DNA of 64,000 nt from Saprospiraceae bacterium (lineage in GTDB: Bacteria > Bacteroidota > Bacteroidia > Chitinophagales > Saprospiraceae): positions 1,522,001 to 1,586,000 of the forward strand of contig JADJLQ010000001.1 of the NCBI GenBank assembly GCA_016709995.1, given 5' to 3'. The notes beneath the pieces are model-generated. The model saw only the letters and a program-made list of their open reading frames with translations, searched no databases and was not told the DNA's origin. Below, one piece after another: positions 18,080-27,347 of this stretch; positions within the stretch are counted from its first letter, which is position 1; every line of letters starts with the position of its first letter. The position numbers and the translations under genes are program-made.

Positions 18080-19045
18080 ATGCCTTTTTTAAATCAAAGA
18101 TTAATCACCGTCGCCAAGATAGTAGTCACATTGACATTGTTTTGTGTCATCTATTGGCAATTAAAAGATTTTAAAGGTGGCTTTAACCCTATTTTTCCAT
18201 TAAGTGCCAAGACCTGGATTGGAATCATGTTGATCCTGGTCCTGGCTCCGGTCAATTGGATATTGGAAAGCATTAAATGGAAGACTATTTTAAGTTCAAA
18301 TAACAAAATCACCACCTTTGAAGCCTGGCAAGCAGTACTGACAGGTTATACCCTGGGCTTGATCACCCCGGCGAAAGTAGGCGATTATATAGGAAGGGCC
18401 ACTCAGTTCAAAGGTCGATCTGTCACAGCCCTCACAGCTACCTTCCACAGTAGCTTATGGCAAAATCTGGCTAATTTGATCGGAGGTGTTCTCGGAGTAT
18501 CTTTCTTGCTATTTCGTTATCACAATAACTATTTAAAATTAGTATTGGTGCCAAGCGTGATACTGTTACTTTTACTTACCATCTTCCTTACATATGCAGA
18601 TGGTCGAAAAAAATTAACAATCTGGGGCTTTAGGTTTGTTAAAAATCATCTAAAGTTCATACCGCTTCAGGAAGATTTACTGAATCAATTTCCTGCGTAT
18701 AACCCTTTTAAAGCATTGTTTTACAGCATATTACGCTACACTGTTTACGTGGTACAGTATTATATATGCGCGATCAGCTTAGGAATTAATAGTGACTTTG
18801 TAACGTTATTTTCAATTATATGTTCTGCTCTTATGATTCAGTCTATGGTACCACTCCCATTCGTAGCAGGATTGCTCTCCAGAGCCCAGATCAATATTTT
18901 GATTTGGGGATTAATCGGAGAGTCGATCCAGTCCGCAGTGATTATTTCGTTATTTATATGGATGATCAATATTGTATTACCAGCATTATTGGGAATGAAC
19001 TTTGTCTATCGAAAAAAATCATTTGTAAACCCGCTAATAAATTGA
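18080..19045 (+). CDS. Lysylphosphatidylglycerol synthase TM region-like membrane protein (flippase-like, UPF0104)
   Basis: A 321-residue integral membrane protein with about eight hydrophobic segments and the family motif ITPAKVGDYIGRA near residue 95. Relatives form the lipid-flipping half of MprF or stand alone as glycolipid/phospholipid translocases. It lacks the soluble lysyl-transferase half. It opens a three-gene operon: the next gene begins 4 bases after its stop. A TAACTTTG box at 18031-18038 may be its -7 element, though no well-spaced TTTG is seen upstream. Confidence 0.82.
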   Translation: MPFLNQRLITVAKIVVTLTLFCVIYWQLKDFKGGFNPIFPLSAKTWIGIMLILVLAPVNWILESIKWKTILSSNNKITTFEAWQAVLTGYTLGLITPAKVGDYIGRATQFKGRSVTALTATFHSSLWQNLANLIGGVLGVSFLLFRYHNNYLKLVLVPSVILLLLLTIFLTYADGRKKLTIWGFRFVKNHLKFIPLQEDLLNQFPAYNPFKALFYSILRYTVYVVQYYICAISLGINSDFVTLFSIICSALMIQSMVPLPFVAGLLSRAQINILIWGLIGESIQSAVIISLFIWMINIVLPALLGMNFVYRKKSFVNPLIN

Positions 19046-19049
19046 ATAG

Positions 19050-19874
19050 ATGATTCTACCAATTTGGATTCTTTTATTTTCACTATTGAGCCCCAAACCA
19101 GATCTAGCTGATAAGGGCTCCCTTGCGCCAACGATGCTCGAATGTGAGTCCGATAACACTACTTTTAAGGCTGGTGAGCAATTGACCTATAAACTTTATT
19201 ACAATTGGAATTTCGTCTGGCTTTCGGCTGGAGAAGTAGTATTTAAAGTCTCAGATCTTGGTGATCGGTACAAACTCAGTGCCAACGGTCGTACTTATAG
19301 TTCGTACGAATGGTTTTTTAAGGCGGATGACTATTTTGAATCTATTGTGGATAAATCTACACTTCTACCGCTTAGCTTCAAGCGGGATATAAAAGAAAAC
19401 AAATACAGGTATTTTGAAAAAGTGGAGTTTGATCAGCAAGGTAATCGCCTGCGATCGTGGACTGGAAAGTCCGAAGAGTCCGCTACCCTGGCCAATCATT
19501 CTTTGAATGGTTGTGTTCATGATATATTGGCTATGGTGTATTCTATACGCACCCAGGATTTTGATGCCCTAAAAAAGAATAGTGTCGTCCCTGTAAATAT
19601 ATTTTTAGACAATAAAGAATACAACCTAAACCTGGCTTACCTCGGTCTCGAAGAGGATAAAAAAGTATATAAATTGGGGAGGTATAAAACACATCACCTG
19701 AGTCCTGAAGTGATCGCAGGAACTGTGTTTAAAGAAAAAGACAGGATGCATATCTGGGCGAGTGCAGATCAAAACCGGATCCCATTATTGATCGAATCTC
19801 CGGTCTCCGTGGGTTCCATCAAAGCCGTGCTCAAAGATTATAAGGGATTGAAATATAAGTTTGAGGAAAACTGA
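19050..19874 (+). CDS. DUF3108 domain-containing secreted protein
   Basis: A 274-residue protein with an N-terminal signal sequence (MILPIWILLFSLLSP) and a beta-rich DUF3108 domain: FKAGEQLTYKLYYNWNFVW, then a repeated antiparallel pattern ending in VLKDYKGLKYKF. Proteins of this family are exported and probably face the periplasm or outer membrane; the function is unknown. It follows the flippase-like gene by 4 bases and precedes the DUF4230 gene by 14 bases, so the three products may act together in envelope biogenesis. That role is inferred from context only. Confidence 0.78.
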   Translation: MILPIWILLFSLLSPKPDLADKGSLAPTMLECESDNTTFKAGEQLTYKLYYNWNFVWLSAGEVVFKVSDLGDRYKLSANGRTYSSYEWFFKADDYFESIVDKSTLLPLSFKRDIKENKYRYFEKVEFDQQGNRLRSWTGKSEESATLANHSLNGCVHDILAMVYSIRTQDFDALKKNSVVPVNIFLDNKEYNLNLAYLGLEEDKKVYKLGRYKTHHLSPEVIAGTVFKEKDRMHIWASADQNRIPLLIESPVSVGSIKAVLKDYKGLKYKFEEN

Positions 19875-19888
19875 GATCGTTTAGTTCC

Positions 19889-20488
19889 ATGGCAAAATTT
19901 AAAAACCTACTCTATGGCCTTAGTGCTGCCTTGTTACTTACCTTAATCCTATTAGGGTACCTGTGGTGGCAGTCCAGGTCTGGCATTCATGTCGAGACTA
20001 AGAGTTCGGTCCTCCTGGAAAGAATTCAAAAAGTAGCAAAGCTTACTACCGTCGAAGGACAGTTTTCTGAGATCTACGAAAAGACCTCCTTCAAATATTT
20101 CGATATATCTCCCTTTCAGAAAAAAGTATTGGTCAGAGTCAAAGCTACAGTAGCTGCTGGTTTTGACTTCAACAATCTTTCTTTAGAGATAGATTCTCTT
20201 CACAAAATCATTTACATCAATTCTCTTCCCGATCCTCAAATTCTCTCCATAGATCATGACCTGGACTATTATGATATCAGTGAAGGATTATTTACGAGCT
20301 TTACAGTCCAAGACTATAATCAGATACAGGTTGAAGCCAAGGCATTGATCAAACAAAAAGCATCAGAAAGTCAGCTTCTTTCAGAGGCTGGAGTACAAGG
20401 CCAGGAATTTTTAGAGATGGTCAGGTTGATAGCCCAATCTGCAGGTTGGGAGTTGAAAGTGCGATCGCGACCACTATTAAAACAATAA
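19889..20488 (+). CDS. DUF4230 domain-containing membrane-anchored protein
   Basis: A 199-residue protein with one N-terminal membrane helix (about 8-28, LLYGLSAALLLTLILLGYLW) and a soluble extracytoplasmic domain of the DUF4230 type. The domain shows the pattern KLTTVEGQFSEIYEK, then VLVRVKATVAAGFDF, and a helical C-terminus. Its overall layout resembles SPFH/stomatin-like anchoring, but the function is unknown. It is last in the operon that starts at 18080. A minus-strand gene converges on it. Confidence 0.78.
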   Translation: MAKFKNLLYGLSAALLLTLILLGYLWWQSRSGIHVETKSSVLLERIQKVAKLTTVEGQFSEIYEKTSFKYFDISPFQKKVLVRVKATVAAGFDFNNLSLEIDSLHKIIYINSLPDPQILSIDHDLDYYDISEGLFTSFTVQDYNQIQVEAKALIKQKASESQLLSEAGVQGQEFLEMVRLIAQSAGWELKVRSRPLLKQ

Positions 20489-20544
20489 TCAATTGAATGG
20501 AGAAATTACTACGTATCACAAACTATATTCCTATATGCTCCTAA

Positions 20545-20585
20545 TAAAAAATTGGCCTCTTTAGTTTGATTACCAGGAGGCCAAT
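20545..20585 (-). terminator. Rho-independent terminator of the BlaI/BlaR1-like operon
   Basis: A 9-bp stem (ATTGGCCTC, 20551-20559, with GAGGCCAAT, 20577-20585) is followed on the minus strand by a T-run (20550-20546). It lies 26 bases past the stop of the BlaR1-like gene. Confidence 0.88.
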
Positions 20586-20610
20586 CGCAAATGCTTCAAG
20601 AAATAAACTT

Positions 20611-22968
20611 CTACTGTATCAATAATTTTTGATCCTGAGAGCTAGTTGAATTAAATGCTCTGATGATATAGGCGCCTTTGACGAGCTTAGACACATCGAT
20701 GAACTGTCTTCCATCAAAATCTCCCCAGTCACTGGAATGTACTATCCTTCCATTCATGTCAAAAATATGAACATGAATTTCACCTTTCTCCGGCCATGCT
20801 ATTTCAACTCTATGGTTAGCAGGATTAGGGCTGATCTTAAGATTGTCAAAAGCTTTTAATTGGATTGGATTGAGATTTGTATTTTTTGAACTGTTTGAGT
20901 TGGAATTGCTTTCGCTGCCATTGGATAATTTAAATGCAATGGGCAGATTGTACTGAACATTGACCGCTTTCCCTTTTTGTTTGCCCGGTATCCATTTTTC
21001 AGGCATAAGATTCATAGATTGAACTACCTTCAGTGCTTCTTCACCACATCCACCTCCGATCTCGCGCACGATCTTTGCATCAGATATAGAACCATCTTCA
21101 TTGACTATAAAGGAAATGACCACTTTTCCTTGAACACCTTCATTTTTTGCTTCCAAAGGATATTTGACATGGGTATACAGGTATTGCAACATCTTTTCTG
21201 TGGCACATTTAATTTTTGCATCCTCTGTTGATTCTGCTTCACAGCCTGGGAATCTTGGTGCTTCTTCAACTACATTGAAGATTTCTTTAGTGGGCAATAG
21301 TTCTGAAGATTGGTTTAAGGTTGGTTCACTTGATTTTTGGTCATTTTGTAATTTGAATTGGAATGGCAGTGTATACATCACTGACACATTTTTCCCATCC
21401 ACCCTACCAGGCATCCATCTATCCGGGAGTTGATTCATGGTGTTCACAACACGGATTGCTTCATCACCTGCACCTCCGCCGATATCTTTGATTATTTTAA
21501 CATTGTTGATCATACCTTCTTTGCCCACTATAAAACTGACGACCACCTTGCCCTCCAAACCTGCTTTTTTAGCTTGTTCAGGATACTTCATTTGTCCATA
21601 AAGAAATTGAAGCATTTTCATATCGGCACATTTTCGCCGAGCGGTGAGATCTGACTCAGATTCACAACCTGGAAACATAGGCATTTCATCCACTTGTGTA
21701 AATATTTTTGACGCGGTTCCATTTTCAGTTTCACTGTTCTTTTTAGCGTTAGAATTCAATCTTATTTTGACGACCCCTTCACTATTTTTACCGTATTTAA
21801 CTACATCCATTGTAGCTATATCATCTGGACTTATTTTGTCTACTGCTTCTTTGCTGGATTCGACACCATCTATCAGATACAAGGTTCTTGTTTGAATTTC
21901 GATGACGCCGTCTTTTCCAGTTTCTCCATATTTTTTTATAGCACTATCACCTTTGAGTACACTGACGGAGGTGATTTGGTTGGGGTAAACATTGTCTACT
22001 TCAGTTTTTGTGACTTTTTCGCCATTAAGGATGTATAGTGCAGCTTCAGGAATGGTGTCAGATAAGGAGCTGCTAAAATTCGAGCTCACTGGCTGATTAA
22101 GATTGCTTTCCGATTTGTAAGCAAAAACGACTCCTAATAAAAGTAAAATTGGAATAATCAAAGCGTATTTCCAGGCACTCAATGGCTTGGAAGGAATTTT
22201 TATCATCATGTTGATTCTGTTTTTTAATTGTGAATAAATAAAATGATTGGCTAATGACATGTACAGGCTGCGACTGGAGTTTTCGATTAAAAGCTGGCCA
22301 TAACTTTGTGTATCGGAGCTCCTGGTCACTATGGCGTCTGCGAGATATTCGTGCGTATTGCGTATGGTATTTTGATACCAGTAGACCATGGGGCTAAACC
22401 ATGCGACGACGGCTACCAACCTGCTCAACAATATATCTATCGTATGCCACCCTGAGACATGACTGAGTTCGTGTTGCATCACCTTTTCCATTTCTTCATT
22501 GATAAACTGGGACTTATCACTGACGAATACATAATTTAAAAAAGAGAAAGGCAGATGGTCTATATCAGTCGTGATAAGAGTATGCTGTTTTTTATAAGTG
22601 TGTGGGTATTTGTAAATCCATTTCACCAAAAAAAATAATTCCCGGACTAATAAAACCATGGAAATAGAAAAACCTATCCAGTATAATTTTTCCAACCAAT
22701 ACATCCATTGAAAAGAATCAGCTGGCACTACTGCTTGGGAAACCTCAAACATCCTTGCACTCCCCTGAATGAATGATACCTGAGGCATGTAATCCGGAAA
22801 AAATGCTTCCCAATACCTTCTGACCAAAGGTATTCCGGCTCCTAAAAACAAGGTAGTGATCAAGTAATACCTGTTAAACCTAAAAAAAGTCTCTCTGCGC
22901 AAAAAATAATGATAGATCACCATGAATAAAAGCCAGCAAAGACTGCTTTGAAGTATGAGCGTAATCAT
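20611..22968 (-). CDS. BlaR1-like M56 membrane metalloprotease with plug-like repeats, two TonB C-terminal domains and a T9SS sorting domain
   Basis: The 785-residue chain begins with a four-helix M56 membrane protease region and zinc site HELSH (166-170). A fifth membrane helix follows (about 268-286). Then come TonB-plug-like segments (LYILNGEKV.., LYLIDGVES..) and two copies of a TonB/energy-transducer C-terminal domain (about 425-550 and 560-690), each with a MFPGCE/RFPGCE lead-in and a KYPxxAKxxGxxGKVVxSFIV core. The end (about 710-785) is a type A T9SS sorting domain with SPNP and a GAYIIRAFNS tail. In BlaR1/MecR1, signal sensing triggers cleavage of the BlaI repressor, and blaI is next door. 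The sorting domain is unexpected on an inner-membrane protein. Confidence 0.85.
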   Translation of the reverse strand: MITLILQSSLCWLLFMVIYHYFLRRETFFRFNRYYLITTLFLGAGIPLVRRYWEAFFPDYMPQVSFIQGSARMFEVSQAVVPADSFQWMYWLEKLYWIGFSISMVLLVRELFFLVKWIYKYPHTYKKQHTLITTDIDHLPFSFLNYVFVSDKSQFINEEMEKVMQHELSHVSGWHTIDILLSRLVAVVAWFSPMVYWYQNTIRNTHEYLADAIVTRSSDTQSYGQLLIENSSRSLYMSLANHFIYSQLKNRINMMIKIPSKPLSAWKYALIIPILLLLGVVFAYKSESNLNQPVSSNFSSSLSDTIPEAALYILNGEKVTKTEVDNVYPNQITSVSVLKGDSAIKKYGETGKDGVIEIQTRTLYLIDGVESSKEAVDKISPDDIATMDVVKYGKNSEGVVKIRLNSNAKKNSETENGTASKIFTQVDEMPMFPGCESESDLTARRKCADMKMLQFLYGQMKYPEQAKKAGLEGKVVVSFIVGKEGMINNVKIIKDIGGGAGDEAIRVVNTMNQLPDRWMPGRVDGKNVSVMYTLPFQFKLQNDQKSSEPTLNQSSELLPTKEIFNVVEEAPRFPGCEAESTEDAKIKCATEKMLQYLYTHVKYPLEAKNEGVQGKVVISFIVNEDGSISDAKIVREIGGGCGEEALKVVQSMNLMPEKWIPGKQKGKAVNVQYNLPIAFKLSNGSESNSNSNSSKNTNLNPIQLKAFDNLKISPNPANHRVEIAWPEKGEIHVHIFDMNGRIVHSSDWGDFDGRQFIDVSKLVKGAYIIRAFNSTSSQDQKLLIQ

Positions 22969-22975
22969 GATCGGG

Positions 22976-23341
22976 CTATTTTTTATTTTTCTTAAGTGAT
23001 TCCATCAATTCTGTCAATTCCTTTAGACTAAGATCATTTTCTTTGACCAGGAAAGAGACCAGGCTGTTGGCTGAGCCTCCAAAATATTCTGTAATCAAAT
23101 CTTTAACAGAGACTTTGCCATATTCTTCCTTTGGTACTAAAGGGAAATATTCATGAGTACGACCATATGCTTTATGGGCTACAAACCCTTTCTTCTCTAA
23201 GATGCGTACGATCGAAGAAATGGTGCTATGCGGCGGCCTGGGATCCCCCAATTCGTCTAAAATATCACTGACCAGCACCCTGCCTTTAGCCCAGATGATT
23301 TGCATAATTTCTTCTTCTGCTTTGGTTAGTTTTTTTCGCAT
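22976..23341 (-). CDS. BlaI/MecI-family transcriptional repressor
   Basis: A 121-residue winged-helix repressor: LTKAEEEIMQIIWAKGRV is the typical start, then the recognition-helix region PHSTISSIVRILEKKGFV, then a helical dimerisation domain (SANSLVSFLVKEND). Family members are released from DNA when the partner M56 protease cleaves them. The BlaR1-like gene starts 7 bases after the stop, so they form one operon. An inverted repeat overlapping its promoter is the likely operator. Confidence 0.92.
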   Translation of the reverse strand: MRKKLTKAEEEIMQIIWAKGRVLVSDILDELGDPRPPHSTISSIVRILEKKGFVAHKAYGRTHEYFPLVPKEEYGKVSVKDLITEYFGGSANSLVSFLVKENDLSLKELTELMESLKKNKK

Positions 23342-23404
23342 ATCACATTATTTGAGATGAGTTTAAAAATGTATCTACTGACTTTCTTTTAATGATTCGT
23401 TCAT

Positions 23405-23449
23405 TTCGTTTGACAAATCAAATATAAAACGAATTTATACGATTTGCAA
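23405..23449 (-). promoter_or_regulatory. Promoter and candidate BlaI operator
   Basis: On the minus strand, TTG (23449-23447) precedes TATATTTG (23426-23419) by 20 bases, a good Bacteroidota promoter. The -7 box lies inside an inverted repeat: TTCGTTT (23405-23411) and AAACGAA (23427-23433), with 15 bases between. A repressor bound there would block initiation, which fits BlaI autoregulation. The assignment to BlaI is inferred. Confidence 0.45.
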
Positions 23450-23563
23450 CTAATATTTATTTTTTTTAACGTATATTTTAGTTATACAGGGTCCTGAAAA
23501 TTATATTGCCCATATTTATATGTACATCTTATTGATAATTAATTAAGTAGACCGCCAGGTTGA

Positions 23564-24286
23564 TCAGTCGATGTATTCCACTTTTCTATTAAAATAAATG
23601 CCAAAGGAAAGCTCGAGGGTCACATTTTTGATACTTTTTTCTCCGATAGAGGTTGTATTGCCTGGTCTATAGATGTCAATAATATTATCAATCTGTGGCT
23701 GGTAATATTGTTTTGTGATATCCGGCCCAATGGTAAACTCAAGAATGCCACCAGCCAAATCGCCAAAAGGAAGTTCCAGTCCACCACTCAAAGAAAAACC
23801 CAGTAGAACCTTTTTTACTGCCTGATTAAATGGATATACCGGGATAATTTTATTGATTGGATCATACCGATCCAGGTTGGTAGATAATGTGTATTCTCCC
23901 CTTAATCCCATGGTGTAATAGGTGGAGAATTTGGCTTTTGCGTACTTTCTTTTAACTCCAGCCAGCAAGGACAAGTTTCTAAAAATGAATTCATCTGTCG
24001 GTATGGTGTAGACCGTGTTATTATATTGTATCGGAAAAGAATATCGCGTAGCACTTCCCTTGAGATGGTACCCCAATTGTAAAAGCACCGAGAACGGATC
24101 CTCGTCCCTGTATGATTCTAACCAGGCAGCTGCATGATATTTAAAGAGTGGATCATTTTGAAAATAATTCCATTTTTGAAATCCAACGGTAGGCCCCAAC
24201 TTCAAACCATAGCGTGTTGTATTCTGTGCCTGAGAGACAAATCCTATGAGGAGCAAGGCACTCAGCAGTATCATTTTTTTGATCAT
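23564..24286 (-). CDS. Outer-membrane beta-barrel protein (PorT-like OMP family)
   Basis: A 240-residue protein with a signal peptide (MIKKMILLSALLLIGFVSQAQ) and alternating strands typical of a small outer-membrane barrel (YGLKLGPTVGFQ.., LLQLGYHLKGS.., TYYTMGLRGEY.., LGFSLSGGLEL.., LELSFGIYF). The GLKLGP opening is common in Bacteroidota barrels of the PorT/OMP_b-brl group. The ATG overlaps the stop codon of the upstream glycosyltransferase (ATGA), so translation is probably coupled. The function is unknown; it may be structural or serve a surface glycan. Confidence 0.75.
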   Translation of the reverse strand: MIKKMILLSALLLIGFVSQAQNTTRYGLKLGPTVGFQKWNYFQNDPLFKYHAAAWLESYRDEDPFSVLLQLGYHLKGSATRYSFPIQYNNTVYTIPTDEFIFRNLSLLAGVKRKYAKAKFSTYYTMGLRGEYTLSTNLDRYDPINKIIPVYPFNQAVKKVLLGFSLSGGLELPFGDLAGGILEFTIGPDITKQYYQPQIDNIIDIYRPGNTTSIGEKSIKNVTLELSFGIYFNRKVEYID

Positions 24287-25356
24287 CGTCGAAAATTAAT
24301 TTTTTTTTCGCAGTATTGCTCTATATCTGCGACAGCATGCATTAATAAATCCTGGTTATTGTCCAAATGGAATCTCTGGCATTGATCTACCCTCTCCTTG
24401 ACATGCTCCCAATCTTCTTTTTCAATATCCCATATCACTGCCATGTCCAGATCCACCAGCCTCCTGGCCAGGTACCATTGTTCAGTCTGGCCTGGAGTGG
24501 GGACCAAAATTAATTTTTTAGACCATGCCGCCAAATCCATCAGTGTGCTGTATCCGGCCCGGCAGATTATATATTGAGCTACACTGATATATCCGGTTAG
24601 GGTAGATTGGTTGACAAAAGATTGATATCCATTAGATTGGGCGGCCAAATCAGGTCTGCCTCCAACCATCATAAGCTTATCTGCCAGTCTAAGCGAGACT
24701 CTCAAGGAATGTTCAAATCTGGTCCTCATGGGTTCCGGCCCAGAGACTACAGCCAAAATATCGCACTGATATTGAGTAGGACTTTCTGCTTCAGATGGAA
24801 TAATTTTGGTCAAAAATCCAATCTTTCTTTCCTGGATGGATGAGGTTAGATTACCAAGGTTTCCACTGAGTCCTCCATTGACTTCGATGTCAGGTATCCA
24901 AATACGATCAAACCGGGACATCCAATTTTTCATGACCAGCTGCACCACCTTCCCTAAGATCTTCCATGGTAAAATGGGTTTTGCCTGATGTATAAGTAAG
25001 ACAGACGCTACCCCCTTTAACCTACAAGCAGGTCTCGAGTCTGAAAGGATAAGGTCAAATCCAAATTCTGCTTGTAGCTCTTTCAATCGAATCTTATCCT
25101 TGACCATCCACTTAAAAACGTAAAACGACTGCGTAAATAATTTATACCAAAATAATCTACCATATCTAATTTCCAAGGGAGCAAGGCGGTGAGCTGGAAG
25201 TTGAGGATGATGTAATCGCAGAAAATCAAAGGCCAAACCATCGCTTGCCACATGCACTTCATGGCCCCGATCAACAAAATAATCTATGATCGATCTGCAT
25301 CGGGCCGCATGACCTAATCCCCAATGCAAAGGACAAATAAGTATTCGAAGTGACAT
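24283..25356 (-). CDS. Glycosyltransferase of the MurG/UGT (GT28-like) fold
   Basis: A 357-residue protein with a GT-B layout. The N-terminal Rossmann part starts MSLRILICPLHWGLGHAARC, matching the glycine/histidine loop of MurG-like enzymes. The C-terminal part has the donor-binding sequence YIICRAGYSTLMDLAAWSKK and LVPTPGQTEQWYLARRL, as in UDP-sugar transferases. Relatives in Bacteroidota are annotated as glycosyltransferase or UDP-GlcNAc:polypeptide transferase-like; donor and acceptor are unknown. ATG at 25356 is chosen as it directly precedes conserved sequence. It overlaps the outer-membrane barrel gene by 4 bases. Confidence 0.82.
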   Translation of the reverse strand: MSLRILICPLHWGLGHAARCRSIIDYFVDRGHEVHVASDGLAFDFLRLHHPQLPAHRLAPLEIRYGRLFWYKLFTQSFYVFKWMVKDKIRLKELQAEFGFDLILSDSRPACRLKGVASVLLIHQAKPILPWKILGKVVQLVMKNWMSRFDRIWIPDIEVNGGLSGNLGNLTSSIQERKIGFLTKIIPSEAESPTQYQCDILAVVSGPEPMRTRFEHSLRVSLRLADKLMMVGGRPDLAAQSNGYQSFVNQSTLTGYISVAQYIICRAGYSTLMDLAAWSKKLILVPTPGQTEQWYLARRLVDLDMAVIWDIEKEDWEHVKERVDQCQRFHLDNNQDLLMHAVADIEQYCEKKINFRR

Positions 25357-25475
25357 GGTTGAGGTATGCGTGAGCATGGTACCCTACATGCCTAAACTTA
25401 AACAATATTTTGAAGATCTCGTGGACCTTTTAACTCTAAGAAGGATGCAATCCACAGAAATGGTGACTTTGCCCA

Positions 25476-27026
25476 TTAATTCATACGGATTTCATCCTGA
25501 TTACTATCAAATAATTTAAAGTCAGTCAAGGCAATATTCTCATTAACCCGGATATTGATCCATCTTTTGTATTTCCACCAAAGTTGCCATTGTTTGCTCC
25601 AAAGCCCTTTGGTAAAATAGGAGGCTAAAAAAGGATGCAATTCTACCGTAAACCTTGTATCTGTCCTGTGTTTGATCAAAAAATCCAGGTCACGCTCGAT
25701 CTCATCAGTCACCAGGATAGATGGTCTGATATGACCAGTGCCTCCACAAGACGGACAAGTTTCGTTGATATTGATATTGACTGCAGGTTTTACCCGCTCC
25801 CGGGTGATCTGCATCAGTCCAAATTTACTGAGCGGCAGAATACTGTGTTGTGCTCGATCAGGTGCCATAAAATCTTTCATCATTTTGTACAGATGATTTT
25901 TATGTTCCTGGCTTTTCATATCGATAAAATCGATGATGATCAATCCTCCAATATCTCTGAGTCTGAGCTGCCGCGCGATCTCCATGGCTGCTTCCAGGTT
26001 GACCGATAAAGCAGCAGATTGCTGATCAGTCTTTTGCATCTTTGGACCACTATTGACATCGATCACATGCATCGCTTCAGTATGATCTATGACCAGGTAA
26101 GCACCGCTAGGCATGGTCGCTGTCTTACCAAAAGAAGACTTGATCTGTCGGGATACCCCCAGTTGATCCATAATAGGTTTGTCCCCTTTAAAATATTGGA
26201 CTATTTTAGTTTGTTCTGGTGCTATACTTTGAAGTAATGATTTGATGCTTTGGTATAGATCCCTGTCATTAGTCACTATTTTATTAAAAGAGGCATTCAA
26301 CAAATCTCGAAGCATCGAGGAGGTTTTGTCCAACTCACTCAATAATTTAAGTGGTGCCCGTCCTTTATACAATTGTTTATGTATGGTGTCCCATTTCTCA
26401 GTGAGTTCAGTGATTTCTTCGTGAAGATCAGCTACTTTTTTGCCGGCAGCAGCCGTTCTGACGATTACACCAAAGTTTTTAGGTTTAATCGACTCCACTA
26501 GGATCTGAAGCCTCTTTCTTTCATCCTGATCTTCTATTTTTTTCGAGACAGCTACCTGGTCAGTAAATGGTGTTAGTACCATAAATCTACCAGGAATGGT
26601 AATTTCTCCTGACAACCTGGGACCTTTGGTAGAAATGGGCTCTTTGAGTATTTGAACCAGGATGTTTTGTTTTTTGGCAAGGACCTGGTTGACTTTGCCA
26701 TGTTTATTGATCTCAGGCTCCACCATAAACTGGTCGAGCATATGTGAAGTTAATTTGCCTTGTATAGACTTTTCAGTAAATGACAAAAACGAATTAAGTC
26801 CTGGTCCAAGATCGGTATAATGCAAAAAAGCATCTTTAGAGTGTCCAATATCTACAAACGCAGCATTGAGTCCAGGCATAAGCTTGGTGACACTCCCTAA
26901 AAACACATCACCTACTTGAAAATTTTCATCGGATACCTGGTGATGTAACTCAACCAATTTTCCGTTTTCAAGTAAAGCGATTTCTACATCCTTAGGAGTA
27001 GAATTGATAATGAGTTCGCGCTCCAT
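25476..27026 (-). CDS. rng: Ribonuclease G/E family endoribonuclease
   Basis: Single-strand-specific endonuclease for rRNA maturation and mRNA decay. The 516-residue chain has an N-terminal S1-type RNA-binding domain (VGDVFLGSVTKLMPGLNAAFVDIG), the 5'-sensor region, and the catalytic DNase I-like part with VIDVNSGP and IIIDFIDM, whose Asp residues bind Mg2+. The zinc-link motif CPSCGGTGHI holds the dimer together. It lacks the long C-terminal scaffold of E. coli RNase E. It is downstream of the HU, TPR and AURKAIP1 genes on the same strand. Confidence 0.93.
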   Translation of the reverse strand: MERELIINSTPKDVEIALLENGKLVELHHQVSDENFQVGDVFLGSVTKLMPGLNAAFVDIGHSKDAFLHYTDLGPGLNSFLSFTEKSIQGKLTSHMLDQFMVEPEINKHGKVNQVLAKKQNILVQILKEPISTKGPRLSGEITIPGRFMVLTPFTDQVAVSKKIEDQDERKRLQILVESIKPKNFGVIVRTAAAGKKVADLHEEITELTEKWDTIHKQLYKGRAPLKLLSELDKTSSMLRDLLNASFNKIVTNDRDLYQSIKSLLQSIAPEQTKIVQYFKGDKPIMDQLGVSRQIKSSFGKTATMPSGAYLVIDHTEAMHVIDVNSGPKMQKTDQQSAALSVNLEAAMEIARQLRLRDIGGLIIIDFIDMKSQEHKNHLYKMMKDFMAPDRAQHSILPLSKFGLMQITRERVKPAVNININETCPSCGGTGHIRPSILVTDEIERDLDFLIKHRTDTRFTVELHPFLASYFTKGLWSKQWQLWWKYKRWINIRVNENIALTDFKLFDSNQDEIRMN

Positions 27027-27168
27027 AAATTATAAATAATTAAGGACCAGATTGAATGGATATCCCCAGAATAAGATTTCCGAGAAAAGATGGGTATAAA
27101 AAAGGAGCGAATAATTAAATACATTAATGATCAAAGATCATCTTCATACCCATTCAACCTGGATTACA

Positions 27169-27264
27169 CTATCTCAGTTTCTTTTTATGTCTATTCTTAC
27201 GAAGTCTCTTTTTTCGTTTGTGGGTGGCCATTTTATGGCGTTTTCTTTTTTTACCGCAAGGCAT
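27169..27264 (-). CDS. AURKAIP1/COX24-domain mini-protein (mS38-like), 31 residues
   Basis: A 31-codon gene on the minus strand, translated as MPCGKKRKRHKMATHKRKKR followed by LRKNRHKKKLR. Over half of the residues are Lys or Arg. The pattern KRKRHKMxxHKRKKRLRKxRHKKK is characteristic of AURKAIP1/COX24-domain proteins, related to the mitochondrial small-subunit protein mS38; ribosome association is inferred from that. It lies between rng and the TPR gene on the same strand. Its size means automated gene finders often miss it. Confidence 0.85.
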   Translation of the reverse strand: MPCGKKRKRHKMATHKRKKRLRKNRHKKKLR

Positions 27265-27347
27265 TTTAAATTAATTTGATTAAATGATTAAAATATTTTT
27301 AAATATCATAAATCTAAATGGCGTGAGCCAAATAGATTGTTTTTACT

